Counted from the first letter of the stretch, positions 7,111 to 15,295 are shown. The stretch is DNA of 37,426 nucleotides from JACTMZ01 sp044359955 (GCA_044359955.1 JBIKLF010000021.1:1-37426); one strand, 5' to 3'. The notes: generated from the letters alone by a model not told the origin. Numbers and translations: made by a program.

Positions 7111-8634
7111 ATGAAAGGTGAAGGAGCGGCAGTAGTCGCCTTGCCGTTCATCGACTGGGTGGTGCTCGGAATTTATTTTGCCGCCATGCTCGGGGTGGGT
7201 TTGTATTTTTACCGCTCGGGGCGGAGTTCGACCGCGGCGGGGTTCACCAAGGCGGACGGCGCGATGCCCGGTTGGGTGGTCGGGCTGTCGATTTTGGCGA
7301 CGTATGTGAGTAGTATCAGTTTTCTCGCCTTGCCCGGACGCGCCTTTGCGGGGAATTGGAATGCTTTTGTTTTTAGTCTGTCTCTGCCCCTCGCGCTGTG
7401 GGTCGCGGCGCGGTGGTTCGTGCCTTATTACCGTGCAACCGGCGAGGTCTCGGCCTACAGCCATCTCGAGACGCGGTTCGGTCCGTGGGCGCGGGTCTAT
7501 GCGGGGGTCTGCTATCTGCTCACGCAGTTGGCGCGGATGGGATCGGTCATGTTTTTGATGGCTCTGCCTATGCACCTGCTGCTCGGCTGGGAAATGCACT
7601 GGATCATCCTGCTCACGGGGGTGTCGGTCATTCTTTACACGATGCTCGGCGGCATTGTCGCCGTGATGTGGAGCGATGCGGTGCAGGCCATCATTCTCAT
7701 GGCCGGCGCGCTATTGTGCCTCTTGCTTCTCGTCGCCGGTTTGCCGGACGGTGCGGTCGCCGGTTGGGACTATGCGGTGGCCCACGACAAATTTTCGCTC
7801 GGCAGCTTCGGGGCGTCCTTGGGCGAATCGACGTTCTGGGTCGTGCTGGCTTACGGGATCGTTATCAACCTGCAAAATTTCGGCATCGATCAGAATTACG
7901 TGCAGCGCTATGTGGCGGCGCGGTCGGAAACCGCGGCGCGGCGCAGCCTGTGGGTCGGCGGGATGCTTTACCTTCCGGTGTCGGCCGTCTTTTTCCTGAT
8001 CGGCACGGGGCTCTTTGTTTTCTACGGAACACAGCCGGACCTTTTGCCCGCCGCCTTGCAGGGGGCGGATCAGGCGGACCGCATCCTTCCGTATTTCATC
8101 CTCACCCAGTTGCCGCCCGGGGCCAAGGGATTGCTCCTCGCGGCGATTTTTTCCGCGGCCATGAGCACGGTTTCGACCAGTCTGAATTCGTCGGCGACGC
8201 TCTTGCTGACCGATTGGTATCAAAGATTTTTCCGGCCGGAGGCCGGCGAACGCGAGTCGATGCGTGTGCTGCACGGGGCGTCGCTGGTCTGGGGCGCGCT
8301 GGGCACGGGCGTGGCGCTGGCCATGATCGGAGTCAAAGCAGCGCTCGATGCCTGGTGGACGCTTTCCGGGATTTTTGCCGGCGGGATGCTGGGTTTGTTT
8401 TTGCTCGGGCTGATCTCGCGGCGGGCGGGCAATCCGGCGGCGGTCACCGCCGTGCTGGCCGGGGTCTTGGTCATCCTTTGGATGACCCTCATGCCCGGAT
8501 CGGCGGCGTGGCCGGCGGAATTGCAGAGCCCGTTCCACAGCTTCATGACCGTGGTGGTCGGGACGTTGGTCATCCTTTTGGTGGGGCTGGGGGTGAGTTC
8601 TCTGAAGAGGAGAAGCGGCGTCCCCGACGCTTAA
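7111..8634 (+). CDS. Sodium:solute symporter (SSS family)
   Basis: A 507-residue secondary transporter of the solute:sodium symporter family with about 13 hydrophobic helices. It moves an organic solute into the cytoplasm with Na+. Family features are the first helix D-W-V-V-L-G-I-Y-F-A-A-M-L-G-V-G, the A-T-Y-V-S-S-I-S-F-L unwound region near residue 55, and F-S-A-A-M-S-T-V-S-T-S-L-N-S-S-A near 350, which corresponds to the Na2-site helix. The start at 7111 is chosen by its Shine-Dalgarno site. Position behind nagZ suggests an amino-sugar or muropeptide-derived substrate, but that is only context. The last residues (R-S-G-V-P-D-A) and the stop codon are encoded by a dispersed palindrome, so the native C-terminus may have been replaced. 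Confidence 0.9.
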   Translation: MKGEGAAVVALPFIDWVVLGIYFAAMLGVGLYFYRSGRSSTAAGFTKADGAMPGWVVGLSILATYVSSISFLALPGRAFAGNWNAFVFSLSLPLALWVAARWFVPYYRATGEVSAYSHLETRFGPWARVYAGVCYLLTQLARMGSVMFLMALPMHLLLGWEMHWIILLTGVSVILYTMLGGIVAVMWSDAVQAIILMAGALLCLLLLVAGLPDGAVAGWDYAVAHDKFSLGSFGASLGESTFWVVLAYGIVINLQNFGIDQNYVQRYVAARSETAARRSLWVGGMLYLPVSAVFFLIGTGLFVFYGTQPDLLPAALQGADQADRILPYFILTQLPPGAKGLLLAAIFSAAMSTVSTSLNSSATLLLTDWYQRFFRPEAGERESMRVLHGASLVWGALGTGVALAMIGVKAALDAWWTLSGIFAGGMLGLFLLGLISRRAGNPAAVTAVLAGVLVILWMTLMPGSAAWPAELQSPFHSFMTVVVGTLVILLVGLGVSSLKRRSGVPDA

Positions 8635-8672
8635 CGTAGGGGACAAGCGGCGGGGACGCTGCTTCCACTTTT
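8611..8672. repeat. GTAGAAGCGGC palindrome, copy 1
   Basis: Imperfect inverted repeat (AGAAGCGGCGTCCCCGACGC ... AAGCGGCGGGGACGCTGCTT). It begins inside the symporter gene and provides its last codons and TAA stop. Related copies lie at 25763-25832, 27221-27287 and 34297-34329. Confidence 0.85.
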
Positions 8673-8726
8673 ATCGGATAGGGGCAAAAGGCCGTTTTTT
8701 GTGCGGTTTGCGGAAGCAATTCGCTC

Positions 8727-8756
8727 TTGAGTCGGACTATTAGACAGGCTTATAAG
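8727..8756 (+). promoter_or_regulatory. Candidate sigma-70 promoter of the atp operon
   Basis: TTGAGT (8727-8732) and TATAAG (8751-8756) are separated by 18 bases, 44 bases before the atpB start. Both boxes are close to the TTGACA/TATAAT consensus and this is the best match in the spacer. Transcription would start near 8763. Confidence 0.5.
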
Positions 8757-8799
8757 AAGCGTTCGGCCGCGAGTTCGCGCTTGCGGCTTTTTATCTCCG

Positions 8800-9666
8800 A
8801 TGAGCTTTTCTTTCCCGATCGCCGCCGCTATCCCGCTCTATGCCGACAAGTTCTTGTTGGAAGTCGACTGGCTGACCAATTCGATCTTTGTCTCGTTGTT
8901 GGTCATGGGGATTGTGCTCTTGTTTGCCCGGCGGGCCACGAAGGAGGTCAAACTGGTGCCGGACGGTCCGCAGAATCGCTTCGAAGCGATCGTGGAGACG
9001 CTTTACGACACGGTGGAGGAAATTGTCGGACCGCACATGGTGAGCAAGGTTTTCTCGCTGCTCGCGACCCTGTTTATTTTCATTCTGGTCTCGAACTGGT
9101 TCGCGCTCTTGCCTGGCGTCGGTTCGATTGGTTTCGCGGCCGATTCTTCGCAGGTCGGGGCTTGGCACAGCATCAGTGCGGACAATCTCAAAGTGGCCAT
9201 CCTGCGTCCGACCACGGCCGATCTGAACATGACCTTGGCCATGGCGCTCGTCTTCATGGCGCTCTGGCTTTACTGGTCGATCGGCGAAATGGGGGTGGGC
9301 GGTTTCCTCAAGCACATGTTCGGGGTGAAAGGCGGACTCAAAGGCTTCATGGCCATCGTGCTCATGCCGATTTTTTTCATGGTTGGTGTGATCGAGGTCG
9401 TCTCCATCGCTTTTCGTCCGGTTTCTCTGTCGCTGCGTCTTTTCGGCAACGTCTTTGCCGGGGAGAACCTTCTCGTCACCATGCTGACCCTCGGCAAGCA
9501 ACTCGGCTTGCCGGATATTGTCGCCTACCTTTCGAGCATCATTCTCCCCATTCCTTTTTACTTCCTCGAATTGCTGATCGGACTGCTCCAAGCCATGGTT
9601 TTCACCCTGCTTTGCGCGGTCTACATCACCTTGTCGACCACCCACGACGAGGAGGAAGCGCACTAA
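8800..9666 (+). CDS. atpB: F0F1 ATP synthase subunit a
   Basis: A 288-residue integral membrane subunit that forms the proton half-channels against the c-ring. The essential Arg lies in the helix motif S-L-S-L-R-L-F-G-N-V-F-A-G-E near residue 215, and several long hydrophobic helices are present. It opens the operon, and no atpI or atpZ gene precedes it in the window. The ATG lacks a Shine-Dalgarno site, like all other atp genes here. A candidate promoter lies at 8727-8756. Confidence 0.97.
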   Translation: MSFSFPIAAAIPLYADKFLLEVDWLTNSIFVSLLVMGIVLLFARRATKEVKLVPDGPQNRFEAIVETLYDTVEEIVGPHMVSKVFSLLATLFIFILVSNWFALLPGVGSIGFAADSSQVGAWHSISADNLKVAILRPTTADLNMTLAMALVFMALWLYWSIGEMGVGGFLKHMFGVKGGLKGFMAIVLMPIFFMVGVIEVVSIAFRPVSLSLRLFGNVFAGENLLVTMLTLGKQLGLPDIVAYLSSIILPIPFYFLELLIGLLQAMVFTLLCAVYITLSTTHDEEEAH

Positions 9667-9732
9667 AACTTTCCCGCCGGGACCATGCCCAGAGCGTGGG
9701 CGGCGTGAACCAACAACAACACAAGACATAAC

Positions 9733-9972
9733 ATGATCACACCTATCATCGCAGAAGCCGCGGCCACCGCGGGGATCTCCGGAAGTTTCACCCTCGCCAT
9801 CGCCGGCGCCGGGGCCGCCATCGGCATCGGCATGGTCGGCGCCAAGGCCGTGGAAGCGGTCGGACGCAACCCCGGCGCTTTCGGCAAGGTCCTGACCCTG
9901 GGTATCATCGGTATGGCGCTGGCTGAAGCCATCGCTATTTACGCCCTGATCCTCGCGTTCGGCGGACGTTAA
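9733..9972 (+). CDS. atpE: F0F1 ATP synthase subunit c
   Basis: A 79-residue two-helix proteolipid that forms the rotating c-ring. The Gly-rich helix 1 (A-G-A-G-A-A-I-G-I-G-M-V-G-A), the polar loop G-R-N-P and the ion-binding Glu in helix 2 (G-M-A-L-A-E-A-I-A-I-Y) are present. The Gln and Ser/Thr ligands seen in Na+-binding c subunits are absent (Ala follows the Glu), so proton coupling is inferred. The gene sits 66 bases after atpB and is followed at once by a strong hairpin. The start is preceded by A/C-rich sequence with no Shine-Dalgarno site. Confidence 0.97.
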   Translation: MITPIIAEAAATAGISGSFTLAIAGAGAAIGIGMVGAKAVEAVGRNPGAFGKVLTLGIIGMALAEAIAIYALILAFGGR

Positions 9973-9979
9973 AACTCAT

Positions 9980-10007
9980 CGGGCCGTCCCGTTCGCGGGA
10001 CGGCCTG
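9980..10007 (+). other. Strong intercistronic hairpin after atpE
   Basis: GGCCGTCCCG (9982-9991) and CGGGACGGCC (9996-10005) form a perfect 10-bp stem around a TTCG tetraloop. Two more pairs (C-G and G-U) can extend it. No T-tract follows, so it is not a standard terminator. It is more likely an mRNA-stability or processing element that raises subunit c output. That function is inferred. Confidence 0.7.
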
Positions 10008-10021
10008 CCTCCGCGCTCACC

Positions 10022-10531
10022 ATGGAAATCGTCCAACAACTTTTCAGCCAGTTCGGCGTCACTTGGCCGAAGTTCATCGCCCAGACGATCATCTTCATCA
10101 TCGTCTACTGGGTGTTGAACAAATACGCCTTCGGTCCGATCGTCAACGTGCTGGCCGAACGCCGCCGCCGCATTGCCGAGGCGCAGGAAAACGCCGAGAA
10201 AATCAAACAGCAACTGGCTGACGCCGACGCGCGCTACAAGGAAATCCTCGGCAAAGCCGACGTGGAAGCCAAAGCCCTCATCGACGAGGCCCGGGCCAGC
10301 GCCGAAGCGGTGCGCGAGAAACGCGTGCAGGAAGCCATCGGCGAGGCCGAGGGCGTGATCCGCAAAGCCCACGAATCGATCGAGCAGGACCGTCGGAAGA
10401 TGGAAGCCGAAGTGAAGAACGCCATGGTCGGCCTCGTCGCCGCCACAACCTCGAAAGTGACCGGCAAAATCCTCACCGCTGACGACCAGAAACGCCTCAA
10501 CGACGAAACGATCAAGGAGATCGCAGCGTGA
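10022..10531 (+). CDS. atpF: F0F1 ATP synthase subunit b
   Basis: A 169-residue peripheral-stalk subunit with one N-terminal membrane helix (F-I-A-Q-T-I-I-F-I-I-V-Y-W-V-L, about residues 20-34) followed by a long charged coiled coil rich in Ala, Glu, Lys and Arg (about 45-140). It joins the membrane sector to the delta subunit. It starts 14 bases after the hairpin, without a Shine-Dalgarno site. Its stop overlaps a GTG (GTGA) that opens a 35-codon frame leading to atpH. Confidence 0.95.
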   Translation: MEIVQQLFSQFGVTWPKFIAQTIIFIIVYWVLNKYAFGPIVNVLAERRRRIAEAQENAEKIKQQLADADARYKEILGKADVEAKALIDEARASAEAVREKRVQEAIGEAEGVIRKAHESIEQDRRKMEAEVKNAMVGLVAATTSKVTGKILTADDQKRLNDETIKEIAA

Positions 10532-10635
10532 AGAAGTCTGAGGCAACGCTTTCGCTGATGTGGCATGGGCATCCTGCCCATGACCTCATGACATCATGGG
10601 CAGGATGCCCATGCCACTTTCCTGAACGCCGATGA
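10528..10635 (+). CDS. Bridging 35-codon open frame between atpF and atpH
   Basis: A GTG at 10528 overlaps the atpF stop as GTGA. The frame runs through the whole 24-bp palindrome without a stop and ends with a TGA at 10633-10635 that overlaps the atpH start as ATGA. The peptide begins M-K-K-S-E-A-T-L-S-L-M-W and is otherwise repeat-derived, so a protein function is unlikely. The frame could let ribosomes read from atpF into atpH and keep translation coupled across the inserted repeat. That is inference; chance remains possible. Confidence 0.25.
   Translation: MKKSEATLSLMWHGHPAHDLMTSWAGCPCHFPERR
10560..10617. repeat. Perfect 24-bp palindrome inside the atp operon
   Basis: Arms at 10560-10583 and 10594-10617 are exact reverse complements around a 10-base loop. 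Each arm is itself a hairpin (CATGGGCATCCTGCCCATG). Related cores occur at 34297-34325 and 34420-34443. It separates atpF from atpH, which are usually adjacent or nearly so. Confidence 0.9.
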
Positions 10636-11018
10636 GATCTCCCCGCGAGGCCCGCAAAACCGCCCGTTCACTCTTCCGTGGTTGTCTGACCGGCGGAAGG
10701 CTCGACGCCTCGCGCGTCCGGGCCGTGACCGAAGTGGTGGCGACGGACCAACCGCGCGGCTACCTTGGTATTCTGCAGGTTTTCTCCCGTCTGGTCCGCC
10801 TCGAACTGGAGCGCCGCCATGCGGTGATCGAAAGCGCGGCACCCCTTTCCGAATCCGCCATGCAGGAAGTCCGTGAGGAAATCACCCGGACCCATGGCGA
10901 CGACCTGACCTTTGAAACGGCGGTGCGTCCCGACCTGATCGGCGGCCTGCGCGTGCGCGTCGGCAGCGACGTGTGGGACGGCAGTGTCCGCGCCCGCCTT
11001 GAAGCCTTACCCGTTTGA
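10632..11018 (+). CDS. atpH: F0F1 ATP synthase subunit delta, short form
   Basis: A 128-residue delta subunit, shorter than the usual 175-185 residues. The C-terminal half carries the family signature D-L-I-G-G-L-R-V-R-V-G-S-D-V-W-D-G-S-V-R-A-R-L-E. The N-terminal helical region (R-E-A-R-K-T-A-R-S-L-F-R-G-C-L) is shortened. Position between b and alpha confirms identity. The delta subunit ties the peripheral stalk to the F1 head. The ATG at 10632 overlaps the end of the bridging frame; no Shine-Dalgarno site. The short form is probably lineage-typical and not a truncation, since the frame is intact and no upstream homologous stretch was seen. Confidence 0.88.
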   Translation: MRSPREARKTARSLFRGCLTGGRLDASRVRAVTEVVATDQPRGYLGILQVFSRLVRLELERRHAVIESAAPLSESAMQEVREEITRTHGDDLTFETAVRPDLIGGLRVRVGSDVWDGSVRARLEALPV

Positions 11019-11041
11019 ACCCCATTTAAAAAACCAAGCCC

Positions 11042-12574
11042 ATGAGCACACTCGTTGAAGAAATCGAATCCAAGATCAAAGGCCTGCAAGCCGGCGCCGC
11101 GCACACCAACACCGGCAAAGTCCGCGAAGTCGGCGACGGCATCGCCCGTGTCGAGGGGTTGAGCAATGTCATGCTCAACGAAATGGTGGAATTCCCCGGC
11201 GGCGTCTTCGGCCTCGCCCTCAACCTCGAGGAAAACGAAGTCGGTGTCGTTCTTCTCGGCAGCTACGGCAACATCAAAGAAGGCGACGAAGTTAAAACAA
11301 CCGGCCGGCTCCTTTCCATCCCGGTGGGCAAAGCGCTCCTCGGCCGCGTGGTCAACACGCTCGGCGAACCGATCGACGGCAAGGGACCGATCGAGGCGAG
11401 CACCTACTATCCGTTGGAAAAAATCGCCCCCGGGATCATCAAGCGCCGCCCCGTGACCCAGCCCGTGCAGACCGGCATCATGGCGATCGACGCGATGATT
11501 CCGATCGGACGCGGACAGCGTGAGCTGATCATCGGCGACCGCGCCACCGGCAAGACCACCGTGGCGATCGACTCGATCATCAGCCAGGCCCGCTTGAACA
11601 AGCAGGGTGAGGCTTTGGGCGACAAAGATTTCCGTCCGCTTTATTCGATCTACGTGGCGATCGGCCAGAAGAACGCCAACGTGGCGCGGGTCATTGCCAC
11701 CTTGGAGAAGGAAGGCGCCATGCCTTACACCATCGTCGTGGTGGCTTCGGCCTCGGACGACGCGGCCAGCCAATACCTCGCGCCCTTCGCCGGGGCGGCG
11801 ATCGGCGAGTGGTTCATGGACAATGGCATGGATGCGCTCATCGTTTTCGACGACTTGTCGAAGCAGGCTGTGGCCTACCGTCAGGTGTCGCTGCTGCTCA
11901 AACGTCCGTCCGGACGCGAAGCCTATCCGGGCGACGTCTTCTATCTCCACTCCCGCCTGCTCGAACGCAGCGCGCGTTTGAGCGAAGAGGCGGGCGGGGG
12001 ATCGCTCACCGCGTTGCCCATCATTGAAACGCAGGCCGGTGACGTCTCGGCCTACATTCCGACCAACGTCATTTCCATCACCGACGGCCAGATCTACCTC
12101 GAGGGCGACCTGTTTTATCAAGGCATCCGTCCGGCCATCAACGTGGGCCTCTCGGTCAGCCGCGTCGGTTCCGCCGCGCAGATCAAGGCGATCAAGCAGG
12201 TGGCCGGCAAGATCAAGGGCGAGTTGGCCCAGTTCCGCGAAATGGCGGCCTTTGCCCAATTCGGGTCCGACCTGGACGACAAAACGAAGGGCCTCCTCGA
12301 GCGCGGACGCCGTATCGTCGAACTTTTCAAACAGCAGCAATACCAACCGCTGCCGGTCGAAATGCAGGCCGCGGTGCTTTATGCCATGCAGCAGGGCTAC
12401 ATGGACAAAGTGGACGTCGAGAAAATCAAAGACTTCCAAGCCAAGCTGCAGGAATTTCTCGAAACGCGCAAAGCGTCGCTCCTCGACAGCATCCGCACGA
12501 AGAAGGCGATCGACGACGCGCTGGGCGGTGAATTGAAGGCTGCCTTGGACGAGTTCGCCCAGTTCTACAAATAA
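11042..12574 (+). CDS. atpA: F0F1 ATP synthase subunit alpha
   Basis: The 510-residue non-catalytic nucleotide-binding subunit of F1. The P-loop reads G-D-R-A-T-G-K-T near residue 170, where most families have G-D-R-Q-T-G-K-T. The arginine finger that completes the beta-subunit active site lies in S-V-S-R-V-G-S-A-A-Q near 375. Length and domain order (beta-barrel, nucleotide-binding, helical C-terminus) are normal. Starts 23 bases after atpH. No Shine-Dalgarno site; the leader is A-rich. Confidence 0.98.
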   Translation: MSTLVEEIESKIKGLQAGAAHTNTGKVREVGDGIARVEGLSNVMLNEMVEFPGGVFGLALNLEENEVGVVLLGSYGNIKEGDEVKTTGRLLSIPVGKALLGRVVNTLGEPIDGKGPIEASTYYPLEKIAPGIIKRRPVTQPVQTGIMAIDAMIPIGRGQRELIIGDRATGKTTVAIDSIISQARLNKQGEALGDKDFRPLYSIYVAIGQKNANVARVIATLEKEGAMPYTIVVVASASDDAASQYLAPFAGAAIGEWFMDNGMDALIVFDDLSKQAVAYRQVSLLLKRPSGREAYPGDVFYLHSRLLERSARLSEEAGGGSLTALPIIETQAGDVSAYIPTNVISITDGQIYLEGDLFYQGIRPAINVGLSVSRVGSAAQIKAIKQVAGKIKGELAQFREMAAFAQFGSDLDDKTKGLLERGRRIVELFKQQQYQPLPVEMQAAVLYAMQQGYMDKVDVEKIKDFQAKLQEFLETRKASLLDSIRTKKAIDDALGGELKAALDEFAQFYK

Positions 12575-12580
12575 AGACCC

Positions 12581-13453
12581 ATGCCGAGCACACGGGACAT
12601 CCGCCGCCGGATCAAATCGGTCCGCAACACGGCGCAAATCACCAAGGCGATGCAGATGATCGCCGCGGCGAAAATGCGCAAGGCGCAGCAACGCGCCTTG
12701 GATGCCCGGCCCTATGCCCGGATGCTCAACCGCGTGCTGGTCTCCCTGAGCAAGCACAGCGAGGACGAACTCCATCCGCTCCTCCAGGCCCGCCCGGTCC
12801 ATCACACGCTGGTCTACGTCGTCGCGACGGACAAAGGCCTTTGCGGCGGACTGAACACAAACCTCTTCCGCGAGATCCAGCGATTCGACTCCGCCACGAC
12901 CAGTTTCATTGCCTCGGGCAAAAAGGCCGTCGATTTCCTGGCCCGGACCAAGCGTCCGCTCCTCGCCGACTTCCCGATGCGCGACACGCCGGAATACGGC
13001 GAGGTCAAACCCGTCTCGCAATTCATCATCGAAAAATTCCTGGCCGGCGAGTGCGACCGGGCCGTCGTGCTCTACACCGATTTCATCAACACGCTCATCC
13101 AGGTGCCTTCGGCGCACGAACTGCTCCCCATTGCCTCCTTCGAGATGGGCGGCCAGCATGCGGAGGACACCGATTCCGCGGCGGAAGAAGCCATGTCGGC
13201 CTTCAAATTCGAACCTTCCCCCCAGGAAGTGCTCAACGCGTTGCTCCCGTTTTACATCGGCAACGAGCTGTATGCCATGATCCTCAACGCCCGCGCCTCC
13301 GAGCAGAGCGCGCGCATGGTGGCCATGAAGAATGCCACCGACAATGCCAAGACCCTGATCAAAGACCTCACCCTCGAATACAACAAAATACGCCAGGCCG
13401 CGATCACCACGGAAATCCTCGAGATTTCCTCGGCCCAGATCGCCATGGGCTAA
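12581..13453 (+). CDS. atpG: F0F1 ATP synthase subunit gamma
   Basis: The 290-residue central rotor shaft. The N-terminal coiled-coil start (T-R-D-I-R-R-R-I-K-S-V-R-N-T then I-T-K-A-M-Q-M-I-A-A-A-K) and the C-terminal helix (S-E-Q-S-A-R-M-V-A-M-K-N-A-T-D-N-A) are both standard. The middle holds the Rossmann-like D-K-G-L-C-G-G-L-N region. Six bases separate it from atpA. Its start has no Shine-Dalgarno site. Confidence 0.97.
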   Translation: MPSTRDIRRRIKSVRNTAQITKAMQMIAAAKMRKAQQRALDARPYARMLNRVLVSLSKHSEDELHPLLQARPVHHTLVYVVATDKGLCGGLNTNLFREIQRFDSATTSFIASGKKAVDFLARTKRPLLADFPMRDTPEYGEVKPVSQFIIEKFLAGECDRAVVLYTDFINTLIQVPSAHELLPIASFEMGGQHAEDTDSAAEEAMSAFKFEPSPQEVLNALLPFYIGNELYAMILNARASEQSARMVAMKNATDNAKTLIKDLTLEYNKIRQAAITTEILEISSAQIAMG

Positions 13454-13465
13454 CCAATCAAAGAT

Positions 13466-14872
13466 ATGAGCAACACCGGAAAAATCGTGCAAATCATCGG
13501 CCCCGTCGTGGACGTCGATTTCAGCGCAGCCCAACTCCCGAAAATTTACGACGCCCTGGAAACCACGGTCGACGTCAACGGGGAAAAATCCAAACTCGTC
13601 CTCGAAGTCCAACAGGAATTGGGCGAGGGCTGGGTTCGTGCCGTGGCCATGTCCAGCACCGAAGGCCTCCGCCGCGGCGGCGAGGTCATCGGCACCGGCG
13701 CCCCGATCTCCGTCCCGGTGGGCGATGCGGTGCTCGGACGTATTTTCAATGTGACCGGTGACCCGGTGGACGAAGCCGGTCCGGTCGTGACCGAGAAGCG
13801 GTATCCCATTCACCGCGGCGCGCCCTTGCTCGTCGAGCAGGACACGCAGGCCCAGATCCTCGAGACCGGAATCAAGGTCATCGACCTGATCTGCCCCTTC
13901 ACCAAGGGCGGTAAGAGCGGTGCCTTCGGCGGCGCCGGCGTGGGCAAGACCGTGGTCATCATGGAACTGATCAACAACATCGCCAAAGGCCACGGCGGTT
14001 ATTCGGTCTTCGCCGGAGTCGGTGAGCGCACGCGCGAAGGCAATGACCTTTTCAATGAAATGTGCGAAGCGGGCATTATCGACAAGAAGGACATGGCCAA
14101 ATCGAAGGTCGCGCTGGTTTACGGCCAGATGAACGAACCTCCGGGCGCGCGTCTCCGCGTTGCGCTCACCGCGCTGGCCATGGCCGAGTATTTCCGCGAC
14201 GAGAAAAACCAGGACGTTCTGCTCTTCATCGACAACATCTTTCGTTTCTCGCAGGCGGGATCGGAAGTGTCCGCCTTGCTCGGACGCACGCCGTCCGCCG
14301 TGGGGTATCAACCGACCTTGGCCGCCGAGATGGGCAACCTGCAGGAGCGCATCACCTCGACCAAGAAAGGCTCGATCACTTCGCTGCAGGCCGTGTATGT
14401 GCCGGCGGACGATTTGACCGACCCCGCGCCGGCCACGACCTTTGCGCACCTTGATTCGACCATCGTGCTCGAGCGTTCCATCGCCGAGTTGGGCATCTAC
14501 CCGGCGGTCGATCCGTTGGCTTCCACCTCGAAGGCGCTTGCGCCCGAGATCGTCGGCAAGGAGCACTACGAAGTGGCCCGCGGCGTGCAGCGCGTGCTGC
14601 AGCGTTACAAGGATTTGCAGGACATCATTGCCATTCTCGGCATGGATGAACTCAGTCCGGACGACAAACAAACCGTCTACCGCGCCCGCAAAATCCAGCG
14701 ATTCCTCAGCCAGCCGTTCCACGTGGCCGAGATTTTCACCGGCACCAAAGGCGAATACGTCAAGACGGAGGACACGGTCCGCGGCTTCAAGGAAATCCTC
14801 GAAGGCAAATACGACGACGTGCCGGAGCAGAACTTCTACATGAAGGGCAGCCTCGACACCGTCACCCGCTAA
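13466..14872 (+). CDS. atpD: F0F1 ATP synthase subunit beta
   Basis: The 468-residue catalytic subunit. The P-loop is G-G-A-G-V-G-K-T near residue 155, the catalytic Glu lies in G-E-R-T-R-E-G-N-D-L, and Walker B is in V-L-L-F-I-D-N-I-F-R-F. The DELSEED loop reads D-E-L-S-P-D-D, so two of its acidic positions differ from the common form. Normal length, tightly packed in the operon (12 bases after atpG). Confidence 0.98.
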   Translation: MSNTGKIVQIIGPVVDVDFSAAQLPKIYDALETTVDVNGEKSKLVLEVQQELGEGWVRAVAMSSTEGLRRGGEVIGTGAPISVPVGDAVLGRIFNVTGDPVDEAGPVVTEKRYPIHRGAPLLVEQDTQAQILETGIKVIDLICPFTKGGKSGAFGGAGVGKTVVIMELINNIAKGHGGYSVFAGVGERTREGNDLFNEMCEAGIIDKKDMAKSKVALVYGQMNEPPGARLRVALTALAMAEYFRDEKNQDVLLFIDNIFRFSQAGSEVSALLGRTPSAVGYQPTLAAEMGNLQERITSTKKGSITSLQAVYVPADDLTDPAPATTFAHLDSTIVLERSIAELGIYPAVDPLASTSKALAPEIVGKEHYEVARGVQRVLQRYKDLQDIIAILGMDELSPDDKQTVYRARKIQRFLSQPFHVAEIFTGTKGEYVKTEDTVRGFKEILEGKYDDVPEQNFYMKGSLDTVTR

Positions 14873-14875
14873 AGC

Positions 14876-15295
14876 GTGGCCGCCAAAATCCATTTCGAAA
14901 TCGTCTCACCCGCCGGGGTCAGCACCGCGGCGGAAGTCGACCAGGTGGTCATCCCGACCACGACCGGCGAAATCGGCGTGCTCCCGCAGCACGAGCCGGT
15001 TATGACCATGCTCGAGCCGGGCGAATTGGCCGTGATCAACGACGGTAAGACGACCTACGCTGCGGTCGGCGAAGGCTTCGCCCAGATCACGCCCGGCCGG
15101 ATTTCGATCCTGACCGATATGGTGGCGCGCGAGAGCGAGATCGATGAGGATGCGGTGGCCAAGGCCATTGAACGGGCCCAGACCGCGCTGGCTAATGCGG
15201 CCAACATGAGCGATGAGGAAGCGGCCGGATTGGAAGCCGGCCTGAAGCGCAACTTGGCCATGCTGGGGGTGAAGCGCCGCCGGCGCTCGGCCTGA
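14876..15295 (+). CDS. atpC: F0F1 ATP synthase subunit epsilon
   Basis: A 139-residue epsilon subunit, which links gamma to the c-ring and can inhibit ATP hydrolysis. The beta-sandwich half is clear (F-E-I-V-S-P-A-G-V, then T-T-G-E-I-G-V-L-P-Q-H-E-P), followed by a helical C-terminus. It begins with GTG three bases after the atpD stop. It closes the operon, and a possible terminator overlaps its end. Confidence 0.95.
   Translation: MAAKIHFEIVSPAGVSTAAEVDQVVIPTTTGEIGVLPQHEPVMTMLEPGELAVINDGKTTYAAVGEGFAQITPGRISILTDMVARESEIDEDAVAKAIERAQTALANAANMSDEEAAGLEAGLKRNLAMLGVKRRRRSA

Noticed and set aside
9733..9972. Sodium-coupled ATP synthase
   Set aside because: The c subunit lacks the Gln and Ser/Thr ligands around the key Glu that mark Na+-binding rings.
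10760..14893. A 1377-codon minus-strand open frame opposite the atp operon
   Set aside because: It is the antisense shadow of highly GC-biased atp genes; the peptide is His/Gly/Arg-rich with no family resemblance, while the plus strand encodes textbook ATP synthase subunits.
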